From NCBI RefSeq assembly GCF_003112775.1, contig NZ_BFCH01000026.1, positions 62,001 through 126,000 on the forward strand: a stretch of DNA of 64,000 nucleotides. Reading direction: 5' to 3'. The DNA comes from Mycobacterium montefiorense (lineage in GTDB: Bacteria; Actinomycetota; Actinomycetes; Mycobacteriales; Mycobacteriaceae). Below the pieces are notes generated by a model. The model was given only the letters and a program-made list of their open reading frames with translations, ran no database searches and had not been told where the DNA came from. Made by a program: the position numbers and the translations under genes. The stretch's first letter is position 1. Each line of letters opens with the position of its first letter. This document shows, piece after piece, positions 10,436 to 19,027 of the stretch.

Positions 10436-11347
10436 ATGTCACGGCCAGTTCAAGTGCAGATCCCGTATACGGCGATCGTCCCCGCAGCCGGTCTGGGCAC
10501 CCGTTTTCTCCCGGCGACCAAGACGGTGCCCAAAGAGCTGCTGCCCGTGGTCGATACGCCCGGTATCGAGCTGGTCGCCGAAGAAGCGGCTGCCGCCGGT
10601 GCTGAACGGCTGGTGATCATCACCTCCGAGGGCAAGGACGGCGTCGTCGCGCACTTCGTCGAGGACCTGGTGCTCGAGGGCACGCTGGAAGCTCGCGGCA
10701 AGAAAGCCATGCTGGCCAAGGTGCGTCGCGCACCGGCGCTGATCAAGGTCGAGTCGGTGGTGCAGGCCGAGCCGCTCGGTTTGGGACACGCGATCAGCTG
10801 CGTGGAGCCGGTGCTGGCGCCCGATGAAGACGCCGTGATGGTGTTGCTGCCCGACGACCTGGTGCTGCCGACCGGAGTGCTCGAGGCGATGGCAAGTGTG
10901 CGTGCCCAGTACGGCGGCACGGTGTTGTGCGCCATCGAGGTCACGCCCGAAGAGATCAGTGCCTACGGTGTTTTCGATGTCGAGCCCATCGCCGACGGCA
11001 ATTCCGACGTGCTCAAAGTCAAGGGAATGGTCGAAAAGCCCAAGGTCTCCGACGCCCCGTCAATGTATGCGGCGGCGGGCCGGTATGTGCTTGACCGTGC
11101 CATCTTCGATGCGCTGCGCCGCATCGACCGCGGGACCGGTGGCGAACTACAGCTCACCGATGCGATTGCGTTGCTGATCAAAGAAGGCCACCCGGTTCAC
11201 GTCGTCGTGCACCGCGGATCTCGACACGACTTGGGAAATCCCGGCGGCTACCTCAAGGCTGCGGTTGACTTTGCATTGGATCGTGACGACTACGGACCGG
11301 AATTGCGGCGGTGGTTGGTGGCGCGATTGGGCCTGAACGAGCAATAG
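10436..11347 (+). CDS. galU: UTP-glucose-1-phosphate uridylyltransferase
   Basis: A 303-residue nucleotidyltransferase making UDP-glucose from glucose-1-phosphate and UTP. It carries the signature AAGLGTRFLPATKTVPKELL near the N-terminus, LGHAISCVEP, VLLPDDLVL and MVEKPKVSDAPS. UDP-glucose supplies trehalose, glucan, galactan precursors and surface glycolipids. It is divergent from the cyclo-ligase gene and followed by moeA1 after about 105 bases. Start and length match Rv0993. Confidence 0.97.
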   Translation: MSRPVQVQIPYTAIVPAAGLGTRFLPATKTVPKELLPVVDTPGIELVAEEAAAAGAERLVIITSEGKDGVVAHFVEDLVLEGTLEARGKKAMLAKVRRAPALIKVESVVQAEPLGLGHAISCVEPVLAPDEDAVMVLLPDDLVLPTGVLEAMASVRAQYGGTVLCAIEVTPEEISAYGVFDVEPIADGNSDVLKVKGMVEKPKVSDAPSMYAAAGRYVLDRAIFDALRRIDRGTGGELQLTDAIALLIKEGHPVHVVVHRGSRHDLGNPGGYLKAAVDFALDRDDYGPELRRWLVARLGLNEQ

Positions 11348-11452
11348 CCGGCCGGCATGCCGGGCCCGGCGAGCAACCGGGCGATCGGGCTCGGTCCGTT
11401 CACCGGGCCCGATACGGCGCCCGTCAGGGTTGACGGCAGGGAGGCGCGGCTA

Positions 11453-12745
11453 GTGCGTTCGGTGGAGGAGCAGCAGGCCCGGATAACGGCGGCCGCGGTA
11501 GCACCGCGCCCGATGCGTGTCGCCATCGCGGAGGCGCAGGGATTGATGTGCGCCGAAGAAGTCGTGACCGAACGGCCGCTGCCCGGCTTTGACCAGGCCG
11601 CGATCGACGGCTACGCCGTCCGCAGCGTCGACGTGCTCGGTGTCGGGGAAGTGGGCGGCGATCTTTCCCTCGACGAGGCCGGCGAGCCGATGGCCGACGA
11701 CGACACCCCTGGCGGGTTGGTCCTACCGGTGATGGGGACCATCGAGGCCGGTGCGCGCACGCCCAGCCGGCTGCAGCCGCGGCAGGCCGTCCGGGTGCAC
11801 ACCGGGGCGCCGCTGCCCACGCTGGCCGACGCGGTGCTGCCGTTGCGCTGGACCGACGGCGGCACGTCGAAGGTGCGGATTCTGCGCGGGGCGCCCTCGG
11901 GCGCCTATGTGCGGCGCGCCGGCGACGACGTCCAACCCGGGGATGTCGCGGTGCGTTCCGGCACTATCATCGGTGCAGCTCAGGTCGGCTTGCTCGCGGC
12001 TGTCGGCCGGGAACGAGTGCTGGTGCACCCGCGTCCCCGGGTGTCGATCATGGCGGTTGGCGGCGAACTGGTCGACATCTCGCGAAGCCCGAGCAACGGG
12101 CAGGTCTACGACGTCAACTCCTATGCGCTGGCGGCCGCGGCCCGGGATGCCGGCGCGGAGGTCAACCGGATCGGCATCGTCTCCAACAACCCGAAGGAGC
12201 TGGGCGAAATCGTCCAGGGCCAGATCAATCGTGCCGAGCTGGTGGTGATTGCCGGCGGGGTCGGGGGAGCGGCGGCCGAAGCGGTGCGATTGGTGCTGTC
12301 CGAACTCGGCGAGATGGAGGTTGTCCGGGTCGCCATGCATCCGGGATCGGTGCAGGGCTTCGGGCAGCTGGGGCGCGAGGGCGTGCCGGTATTCCTGCTG
12401 CCGGCCAACCCCGTCAGCGCATTGGTGGTCTTCGAGGTGATGGTCCGGCCGCTGATCCGGCTGTCGCTGGGCAAGCGCCAGCCGATGCGCCGGATTGTGC
12501 AGGCCCGCACGCTGTCGCCGATCACATCGGTGGCCGGGCGCAAGGGCTACCTGCGCGGTCAGCTGATGCGCGACCAGGACAGCGGTGAGTATTTGGTACA
12601 GGCGCTGGGCGGAGCCCCGGGGGCGTCATCGCATCTGCTCGCGACACTGGCCGAAGCCAACTGTCTGGTGGTGGTTCCCAGCGGGGCCGAGCAGATTCGC
12701 ACCGGTGAGATCGTCGACGTCGCGTTCCTGGCTCAGCGCGGCTGA
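11453..12745 (+). CDS. moeA1: MoeA-family protein, probable gephyrin-like Glp of the divisome
   Basis: A protein of about 430 residues with the MoeA/gephyrin layout: N-terminal domains with LPGFDQAAIDGYAVRS, a MoCF-binding domain (VSIMAVGGELVD, NSYALAAAARDAG, VIAGGVGGAAAEAV) and a C-terminal beta-barrel domain. Start GTG at 11453 (VRSVEEQQ) is preferred because the purine run GGGAGG lies just upstream and it matches the usual length; an ATG at 11357 would add 32 residues. MoeA proteins insert molybdate into molybdopterin. In actinobacteria the copy beside rimJ and the Rv0996-type membrane protein is the gephyrin-like Glp described in corynebacteria, which binds FtsZ. The expected GGTG-type loop reads GGVGG here, which fits divergence from a strict cofactor enzyme. 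Confidence 0.88.
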   Translation: MRSVEEQQARITAAAVAPRPMRVAIAEAQGLMCAEEVVTERPLPGFDQAAIDGYAVRSVDVLGVGEVGGDLSLDEAGEPMADDDTPGGLVLPVMGTIEAGARTPSRLQPRQAVRVHTGAPLPTLADAVLPLRWTDGGTSKVRILRGAPSGAYVRRAGDDVQPGDVAVRSGTIIGAAQVGLLAAVGRERVLVHPRPRVSIMAVGGELVDISRSPSNGQVYDVNSYALAAAARDAGAEVNRIGIVSNNPKELGEIVQGQINRAELVVIAGGVGGAAAEAVRLVLSELGEMEVVRVAMHPGSVQGFGQLGREGVPVFLLPANPVSALVVFEVMVRPLIRLSLGKRQPMRRIVQARTLSPITSVAGRKGYLRGQLMRDQDSGEYLVQALGGAPGASSHLLATLAEANCLVVVPSGAEQIRTGEIVDVAFLAQRG

Positions 12746-12766
12746 CATAAACGACTGCGCACCCTG

Positions 12767-13420
12767 GTGAACTTTTTGCGCTCCGGCGCCCGCCATCCCG
12801 GTTGGCCCGCGGATGTGGGTCCGCTGCGGGTCGCGGCGGGCGTGGTCCGGTTGCGGGCGGTACGGATGCGCGACGGTGCCCAGTGGAGCCGTCACCGGCT
12901 GGCCGACCGTGCGCATCTCGAGCCGTGGGAGCCGACCGCCGACGGCGACTGGGCCATCCGGCACACCGTCGCGGCCTGGCCGGCGTTGTGTTCGGGACTG
13001 CGTACCGAGGCTCGCAATGGCCGGATGCTGCCGTATGTGATCGAGCTGGACGGGCAGTTCTGCGGGCAGCTGACCATCGGCAACGTCACGCACGGCGCGT
13101 TGCGGTCGGCGTGGATCGGCTACTGGGTCCCGAGCTCGGCAACCGGGGGTGGGGTGGCCACCGGGGCATTGGCGCTGGGACTCGACCATTGCTTCGGGCC
13201 GGTCATGCTGCACCGGGTGGAGGCCACCGTGCGTCCGGAGAACGTCGCGAGCCGGGCCGTGTTGGCGAAGGTCGGGTTCCGCGAAGAGGGCCTGCTGCGC
13301 CGCTACCTCGAGGTCGACCGGGCGTGGCGTGACCATCTGCTGATGGCCATCACGGCCGAAGAGGTCTACGGATCGGTGGCATCGACGCTGGTCCGCGCCG
13401 GCTACGCGCGCTGGGCCTGA
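12767..13420 (+). CDS. rimJ: GNAT N-acetyltransferase, RimJ/RimL-type
   Basis: A 217-residue GNAT acetyltransferase. The acetyl-CoA fold shows FCGQLTIGNV, SAWIGYWVPSSATGGGVATGAL and HRVEATVRPENVASRAVLAKVGFREEG, the family's long form of motif A/B. RimJ/RimL enzymes acetylate N-terminal residues of ribosomal proteins or other substrates; the target here is not known. The start is GTG at 12767, 21 bases after moeA1. It is placed between moeA1 and the glpR-like gene as in other mycobacteria (Rv0995). Confidence 0.88.
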   Translation: MNFLRSGARHPGWPADVGPLRVAAGVVRLRAVRMRDGAQWSRHRLADRAHLEPWEPTADGDWAIRHTVAAWPALCSGLRTEARNGRMLPYVIELDGQFCGQLTIGNVTHGALRSAWIGYWVPSSATGGGVATGALALGLDHCFGPVMLHRVEATVRPENVASRAVLAKVGFREEGLLRRYLEVDRAWRDHLLMAITAEEVYGSVASTLVRAGYARWA

Positions 13421-13666
13421 TTTAGCGGCTTGTGCGCCGAGGCTGCCGTCACTGGTGTCACCGCTGCCGTGAGCACGACCAAGCGGTAATCCCGACGCGC
13501 CACAACCCTCCGCTGTAGGGAAATCGCAATAAATCTGTGGCTAACGTGACATATGTGGCGTGTGATGCTTGATTGAGGCAAATTACAGGTGTGTAATTGC
13601 GCTGGTCACAGGTCTCGGCCGCGCAGGTCACTCGTGGGGGATCCCGACCAGAAGGAGTAGGTCATC

Positions 13667-14719
13667 ATGCCAAGCATCCCGCAGTCGTTGTTGTGGATTT
13701 CGCTCGTGGTGCTCTGGCTGTTCGTGCTGGTACCGATGCTGATAAGCAAACGCGACGCCGTGCGACGCACCAGCGACGTGGCGCTGGCCACCCGGGTGCT
13801 CAACGGTGGCGCAGGTTCACGTCTGCTGCGGCGCAGCGGTCCCGCCTCGGGTCATCGCAGCGATCCGGACTGGAAGCCCGAGGAGAACTCGGGCGACGAC
13901 GAGTTGGATGACACCGATCACGAGCGCCGCGACGACCTCGACGACGATCACGACGCCGAGACCGAGGAGCTGCGCCCCGCGCGCCCGGTTGTGATGAGGA
14001 TGCCGGTCGCCGAGTCGGCCGAGCCCGACTACCTGGACGTCGATGTGATCGAGGACTCCGGCGCCCTGCCGGTCGGAGCCAGCGCCGAGGCCACCGAGCC
14101 CCAACTTGCCCCGGTCGACGAAGACGAGCACGACGAGGCCGAGGCCGAGGCCGTGGCCGTGGCCGACGACGATCACCTCGACGACGAGTACGAATATGTC
14201 GAGGACTCGTCTGGTTTGGAACCCGAGGCAGACGACGAGGACCCCCGGGTTCGGGAGAGGATGACGCCCGCGAGCGCGCGGCGCCAGCGCCGCTTCGACA
14301 CCAAGACCGCGGCTGCGGTCACCGCCCGCAAGTACGCCTTCCGCAGGAAGGTGCTGATGGTGATGGCGGTCGTCCTCGTCGGCACGGCGACCGCGGCGTT
14401 CGAGATCACCCCGACCGCCTGGTGGGTGTGCGGGGTTGCCACCACATTCACCCTGCTCTACCTGGGCTATCTGCGCCGCCAGACCAAAATCGAGGAGAAG
14501 GTCCGCCGCCGCCGCACGCAGCGGATGGCACGCGCGCGCTTTGGCGTCGAGAACACCCGCGACCGCGACTACGACGTGGTCCCGTCGCGGCTGCGCCGCC
14601 CCGGCGCGGTGGTGCTGGAGATCGACGACGAGGACCCGATCTTCGAGCACCTCGACTACGGCATGCCCCAGCACCACTACGGCTGGTCCCGGGACCTGCC
14701 CCGCGCCGCCGGCCAGTAG
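13667..14719 (+). CDS. Membrane protein of the SepX/GlpR family
   Basis: A 350-residue protein starting MPSIPQSLLWISLVVLWLFV with a first membrane helix (about 6-27). A long highly acidic, probably disordered cytoplasmic region follows (about 65-200, many DDD/EDE runs). A basic stretch precedes two closely spaced helices (about 226-262: VLMVMAVVLVGTATAAF and WWVCGVATTFTLLYLGYL), then a basic tail. It is the Rv0996 orthologue. Homologues are the divisome-associated SepX of Streptomyces and the GlpR receptor of the gephyrin-like Glp in corynebacteria. AGAAGGAG precedes the ATG, and the 246-base gap after rimJ suggests its own promoter. Confidence 0.85.
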   Translation: MPSIPQSLLWISLVVLWLFVLVPMLISKRDAVRRTSDVALATRVLNGGAGSRLLRRSGPASGHRSDPDWKPEENSGDDELDDTDHERRDDLDDDHDAETEELRPARPVVMRMPVAESAEPDYLDVDVIEDSGALPVGASAEATEPQLAPVDEDEHDEAEAEAVAVADDDHLDDEYEYVEDSSGLEPEADDEDPRVRERMTPASARRQRRFDTKTAAAVTARKYAFRRKVLMVMAVVLVGTATAAFEITPTAWWVCGVATTFTLLYLGYLRRQTKIEEKVRRRRTQRMARARFGVENTRDRDYDVVPSRLRRPGAVVLEIDDEDPIFEHLDYGMPQHHYGWSRDLPRAAGQ

Positions 14720-14769
14720 CGCCTGACGGCGCTGGGGCCGTTGCAGAACTGGTAGCCTGCTAGCGGTCA

Positions 14770-14842
14770 GGGGCTATAGCGCAGTTGGTAGCGCGTCTCG
14801 TTCGCATCGAGAAGGTCAGGGGTTCGATTCCCCTTAGCTCCA
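14770..14842 (+). tRNA. tRNA-Ala (anticodon CGC)
   Basis: A 73-base cloverleaf: acceptor arms GGGGCTA and TAGCTCC (one G-T pair) with discriminator A; D arm from GCGC; anticodon stem TCTCG/CGAGA with loop TTCGCAT, giving CGC; and T arm AGGGG-TTCGATT-CCCCT. No CCA is encoded. It marks the left edge of the accessory block. No second copy of its 3' end was seen in the window. Confidence 0.95.
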
Positions 14843-14857
14843 CAACGTTTGAGCTGG

Positions 14858-15946
14858 TCAGACGGCCGTGTTGCCGAATCCGACGTGGCTGCGGATCAGT
14901 GGGAGCGTTGCCGCGGTGGCGAAGCCCGCTGGGGCAGCGCAGATCGCGGGCACGGCGTTGAGCACCTGCATCCCGGTGGCCACGCTTGCCGAGCGAACGT
15001 GTTCTTCCATGCTCGCGGCGCGGGTGAAGCTCGCCAGGCAGAAGAAGTGTGTCCGCATCGAGGGGTCGCCCTCGATCGTCAGCGTCCAACCGTCCTGGGG
15101 CTTGGGCCAATGACCCGGGTACTCGCCGCCGACGGTCCACAGCGTCTCGATCTCGACGAGTACCTCGCCGTCGCGCCGGCCCGACCACGTCCATCGTTGC
15201 CCCGCAGTGGTTCCCGCGCGTAGCAGATGGTCGAAGATCTGATGATCCTCGCGTGCGGGGACGGCCTCCACGGTCGCGGTGACCTCTTCGATGTCGGCAT
15301 TCAGTGCGTCGGCCAGCAACCAGACCTGTTCGGTGAAAATCCCGCTGTTGAAAGCCAAGAAGTCGCTGGCTTCCGGGCTGATCTCCTCGACGGGTTGCCC
15401 AAAGCGCATGTTGTCGAACGTGATTGACGTGCTTTCGTAGACCGACCAATCGGCGCGCTCCTGCAGCGTGACCTTCTCGATGGTGCGGCACATGCCCGAA
15501 AGAGCCAGTGGCAGTGCACCGGAGAGGTTCCCGGGATTCAAGCCACTGCCATGGACCGTGGTACCTCCGGTGCGACAAGCCTCCAGCACCCGATGGCGAT
15601 CCGCGGGTGCGATGCGACGTGGATGGAACAGGAATGCTGTCGTCGCAACGTTTTTCCCGCTGGCAAGCAGGGTGCAAACCTCGTCGAGGTCTGTGTTGCG
15701 CGGGGTGTATAGCACGCAGTCTGCGTCGAGCTCGACGATCTTATCGACGTCCGTGGTCGCGGCGACGCCGATCGGGTCGCGGCCCACCAGGGTGCCGACG
15801 TCGACGCCATTCTTTGCGTCGGAATAGACGCGAGCGCCGACTATCTCGATGTCGGGTCGATGGTCGATGATGGTCGTCACCATCTCGGAGCCCACCGTGC
15901 CGGTGCCCCACGCGACCACGCGCAGCGGATCACTCTCTTTCGTCAC
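14858..15946 (-). CDS. DapB-like NAD(P)-binding dehydrogenase/reductase
   Basis: A 362-residue protein with an N-terminal Rossmann fold (RVVAWGTGTVGSEMVTTIIDH) of the dihydrodipicolinate-reductase N-domain type, as in 2,4-diaminopentanoate dehydrogenase-like proteins abundant in mycobacteria. Other conserved pieces are DCVLYTPRNTDLDEVC and GTTVHGSGLNPGNLSG. The substrate is unknown. It is the last gene of the minus-strand series after the benzoate-CoA ligase, box genes and PaaX regulator, with a 73-base gap to the ligase, so it may act in the same pathway. The family is normally unrelated to the electron-transfer component BoxA, so it is not a substitute for it. Confidence 0.75.
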   Translation of the reverse strand: MTKESDPLRVVAWGTGTVGSEMVTTIIDHRPDIEIVGARVYSDAKNGVDVGTLVGRDPIGVAATTDVDKIVELDADCVLYTPRNTDLDEVCTLLASGKNVATTAFLFHPRRIAPADRHRVLEACRTGGTTVHGSGLNPGNLSGALPLALSGMCRTIEKVTLQERADWSVYESTSITFDNMRFGQPVEEISPEASDFLAFNSGIFTEQVWLLADALNADIEEVTATVEAVPAREDHQIFDHLLRAGTTAGQRWTWSGRRDGEVLVEIETLWTVGGEYPGHWPKPQDGWTLTIEGDPSMRTHFFCLASFTRAASMEEHVRSASVATGMQVLNAVPAICAAPAGFATAATLPLIRSHVGFGNTAV

Positions 15947-16019
15947 TGCTACCTCCTGACGCCGGCTTCCGAGGCGTCCTTCATTGTGACGTGTCGAAGA
16001 TGCCTGTAGGGCAACTCAA

Positions 16020-17618
16020 TCATGGCTGTGTTGCAGGCGGACGCGTGAGCACGTCGGCTACCTGCTCGCGAAGCAGATCGCGCCGAAGTTTGGCGGTCGC
16101 GGTCTTGGGCAGCTCGGCCATCATCACGAAGGCACGAGGCCGTTTGAAGGCGGCCAGTCCCTCGCGGCACCAGGCGCCGAGGGATTCGGCGTCGGCGTTG
16201 CGCCCGGGCCGCGGTACGACGCAGGCGACGGGCTTTTCCAAACCGGATTCGTCGGCGGCGCCGACGACCGCTGCCTCGACGACGTCAGGATGCTGCAGCA
16301 ACCGTTCCTCGACTTCGGCCGGCGACACCCAGATACCGCCGGCTTTGAGCATGTCGCTGGAACGGCCGAGCCAGCTATACGTGCCGTCGGCGTTGCGCAT
16401 GACGGCGTCGCCGGTGCGCAGCCAGCCATCGGAAAACACCTGACGGGTGGCATCGGCCCGGTTCCAGTAGCCCGAGGCGATCGAGGCGCCTTTGACATGC
16501 AGGATTCCGCGCGCCCCCACAGTGTCGATGACGGCGCCGGCCTCATCACGCAGCTGCACTTGGTAGCCGGGCACCGGAACGCCCGCTGATCCCGCTCGCG
16601 CCTCGCCCGGCCGGTTGGAGAGAAAGATATGCAGCGCCTCCGTCGAGCCGACGCCGTCTAGCACCTCGACTCCGAACCTGTCCCGAAACCTGTTGAACAG
16701 CACTGGAGTTAGCGCTTCACCCGCCGAAACTGCTTGTCGCACCGACACGAAGGTGTCATTCGGCAAATCGCTGGCCAGCAGCGACGAGAAGAACGTGGGA
16801 ACGGCGAAAAACAGTGTTGGTCGCTCGGCTTGGATGCATTGCGCGATGACAGCCGGTGTCGGACGAACTCGCTGCAAGACGGTGGCGGCCCCGACGGATA
16901 GCGGGAAAAAGCAGGAATTGCCAAGGCCGTAGGCGAAGAACAGCTTTGCTACCGACAGGCACCGGTCCTGGGGCGCGATGCCCAGCAGCTGGGCGCCGTA
17001 GCTCTCGGCGACGCTGCGGATGCTGCCGTGGCGGTGTATCGCGGCCTTGGGCATGCCGGTGGTGCCCGATGTGTAGAGCCACAGTGCGGGCGTGTCGTCA
17101 TAGGTGTCGCACGCCGTGACGACCGGATCGGCCGATGTCAAAGAGTCCCAGTGGTGCACGGTGGCGCGGGCGAAGCCGCCGATTTCGGGCTTATCGTCGA
17201 ACACCACGTCGGCGACATCGGGGGCCATCGTGGTCGCCATGGCAATCGCGGCGGCGAACTCCGTTGAAGCGCAGACTATTCGAACATGCGCATCGGCGAC
17301 TAGCTTGCCCAGCTCCGGTCCGGACAGCATGGTAGAAACCGGGATAGCTATGGCGCCCAGGTACATCGTTGCCAGGATGCCGGTCAGCAGTTCGACGTCG
17401 TCGACCATGCACAGCATGACCCGGTCCTCGCGCCGCACGCCCAGCTTCTGCAGCCCGCCGGCGACGCGATGCACCTCAAGGGCCAGGTCTTGGTAGTTGA
17501 GCGTGCGGGTCGAACTGACGACCGCGGTGCGCGTGCCTCGCCCTTCCCGCAGATGCCGATCGACGAGATAGTCGGTGGCATTGAACACCGTCGCCGAATG
17601 TTCAGGCGAGGTAGACAT
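16020..17618 (-). CDS. Benzoate-CoA ligase
   Basis: A 532-residue adenylate-forming enzyme. It contains the AMP-binding motif LWLYTSGTTGMPKAAIHRHG, DGVGSTEALHIFLSN (A5 motif), GDAVMRNADGTYSWLGRSSDMLK (A7/A8) and the C-terminal lysine region PKTATAKLRRDLLRE. Length and the FFAYGLGNSCFFPLSVGA segment are typical of benzoate-CoA ligases (BadA/BclA family). It would activate benzoate or a substituted benzoate to its CoA thioester. Its start overlaps the end of the boxB gene by about 17 bases, so the two are co-translated. Exact substrate preference cannot be read from the sequence. Confidence 0.88.
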   Translation of the reverse strand: MSTSPEHSATVFNATDYLVDRHLREGRGTRTAVVSSTRTLNYQDLALEVHRVAGGLQKLGVRREDRVMLCMVDDVELLTGILATMYLGAIAIPVSTMLSGPELGKLVADAHVRIVCASTEFAAAIAMATTMAPDVADVVFDDKPEIGGFARATVHHWDSLTSADPVVTACDTYDDTPALWLYTSGTTGMPKAAIHRHGSIRSVAESYGAQLLGIAPQDRCLSVAKLFFAYGLGNSCFFPLSVGAATVLQRVRPTPAVIAQCIQAERPTLFFAVPTFFSSLLASDLPNDTFVSVRQAVSAGEALTPVLFNRFRDRFGVEVLDGVGSTEALHIFLSNRPGEARAGSAGVPVPGYQVQLRDEAGAVIDTVGARGILHVKGASIASGYWNRADATRQVFSDGWLRTGDAVMRNADGTYSWLGRSSDMLKAGGIWVSPAEVEERLLQHPDVVEAAVVGAADESGLEKPVACVVPRPGRNADAESLGAWCREGLAAFKRPRAFVMMAELPKTATAKLRRDLLREQVADVLTRPPATQP

Positions 17619-19023
17619 ATTCGAAATCGAACGGCTTATCGTTGATGCCCTGGGTAGGTGGTGCGACCCAGCTGGCGATCTTGCCCGGCTCGTACACGGG
17701 CTGCATCAGGGAGCGTACAAAGGCTAGGTCGTCGTTGGTGGGCAACCAGTTTGGCTTCGCTTCCTCCCACGAGAAGCCGTCCATGATGGTGCCGGTCGGG
17801 GTGATGTGGTGGTCGGCGTAGGCGCCGACGGTGCGATTGAAACCGACATGGGGCAGTTGGAATCGGTAGTCGATCCCGTTGTCGGCGAGGATCTTGTTCC
17901 ACCGCTTGACGCCGCTATAACAATCGCTGATGTACTCGGTGCGCAGGTCCAGATTCAAGGCCAGCAGCGCCGGTAGCTCGTCGGTGTCCCATGTTCCGTC
18001 GACGGTGGGCCTGTCGAGCTCAGCGTTCGCGCCGACGAGCAGATGATCGTCGGTTCGTCGCTCTTCTTGCCAGCGACCCTTCAACCCCACGGTGAAGTAA
18101 TTGGCTGCGTTGGTGGAGGTTTCGCTGCCGAACAGGTCCAGCGAGACGCTGTAGTGAAAGTTGATGTACTTCTGGATGATCTCGAGCGGGATGCCGCCGA
18201 ACGGTCCGATGTCGCCGGTGTCGTGCTCGCGCACCAACTGGGCGCTGCGAGCCACCACCCGATCCGCCCCCGTCGTGCCGACGAACATGTGGTGCGCCTC
18301 TTCTTTGAGCATGAACTCACAGGTGCGTGACAGCGGATCGAAGGCACTTTCTTTCAGCGTGCCGAGCTGATATTTGCCGTCCCGGTCGGTGAAGTAGGTG
18401 AACATGTAAAACGCCAGCCAGTCGGCGGTGGTCTCGTTGAACGCGCCCAGGATGCGCGGTGAGTCGGGACTGCCGGAATTTCGGCAGAGCAACGCCTCGG
18501 CTTCCTCGCGGCCTTCCCTGCCGAAGTAGGCGTGCAGGAGGTACACCATCGCCCACAGATGCCGGCCCTCTTCGACGTTGACCTGGAACAGGTTTCGCAG
18601 GTCGTACAGCGACGGTGCGGTCATGCCTAGTAGCCGCTGCTGCTCCACCGAGGCCGGCTCGGTGTCGCCCTGCACCACGATCAGCCGCTGTAGGTCGGCG
18701 CGGTGTTCGCCTGGCACCTGCTGCCAGACCGGTTCACCTTTGTGCTCGCCGAAGGCGATGCGACGATCGGGCTTGGGTTCGGCAAGAAAGATGCCCCACC
18801 GGTAGTCGGGGAGACTGACGTGATCGAAGTGAGCCCAGCCATCGCGACCCACGGCGACTGCGGTGCGCAGGTACACACCGCAGGTCTGGACTGCCGGCCC
18901 CATCTCGCCCCACCAACTGAGGAACTTGGGCTGCCATCCCTCCAGGGCGCGTTGCAGTCTGCGGTCGCAGGACAGGTCGACGTTGTTGGGGATCTTGTCT
19001 TCGTAGTTGATCGATGTGGTCAC
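17602..19023 (-). CDS. boxB: Benzoyl-CoA 2,3-epoxidase oxygenase subunit BoxB
   Basis: A 473-residue protein of the BoxB family, the diiron oxygenase that epoxidises benzoyl-CoA at the 2,3 position with O2. It starts MTTSINYEDKIPNNVDLSCD and contains WQPKFLSWWGEMGP, VNVEEGRHLWAMVYLL and MLKEEAHHMFVGTTG; the glutamate/histidine clusters are the expected iron ligands. BoxB needs electrons from a flavoprotein/ferredoxin partner, BoxA, which is not encoded in the window. It lies 4 bases after boxC and overlaps the ligase gene. Confidence 0.92.
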   Translation of the reverse strand: MTTSINYEDKIPNNVDLSCDRRLQRALEGWQPKFLSWWGEMGPAVQTCGVYLRTAVAVGRDGWAHFDHVSLPDYRWGIFLAEPKPDRRIAFGEHKGEPVWQQVPGEHRADLQRLIVVQGDTEPASVEQQRLLGMTAPSLYDLRNLFQVNVEEGRHLWAMVYLLHAYFGREGREEAEALLCRNSGSPDSPRILGAFNETTADWLAFYMFTYFTDRDGKYQLGTLKESAFDPLSRTCEFMLKEEAHHMFVGTTGADRVVARSAQLVREHDTGDIGPFGGIPLEIIQKYINFHYSVSLDLFGSETSTNAANYFTVGLKGRWQEERRTDDHLLVGANAELDRPTVDGTWDTDELPALLALNLDLRTEYISDCYSGVKRWNKILADNGIDYRFQLPHVGFNRTVGAYADHHITPTGTIMDGFSWEEAKPNWLPTNDDLAFVRSLMQPVYEPGKIASWVAPPTQGINDKPFDFEYVYLA

Positions 19024-19027
19024 GACG

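Noticed and set aside
13421..13666. Riboswitch or small RNA in the 246-base gap before the SepX/GlpR gene
   Set aside because: The AT-richer stretch and AGAAGGAG site suggest an ordinary promoter and leader; no defined RNA fold could be supported.
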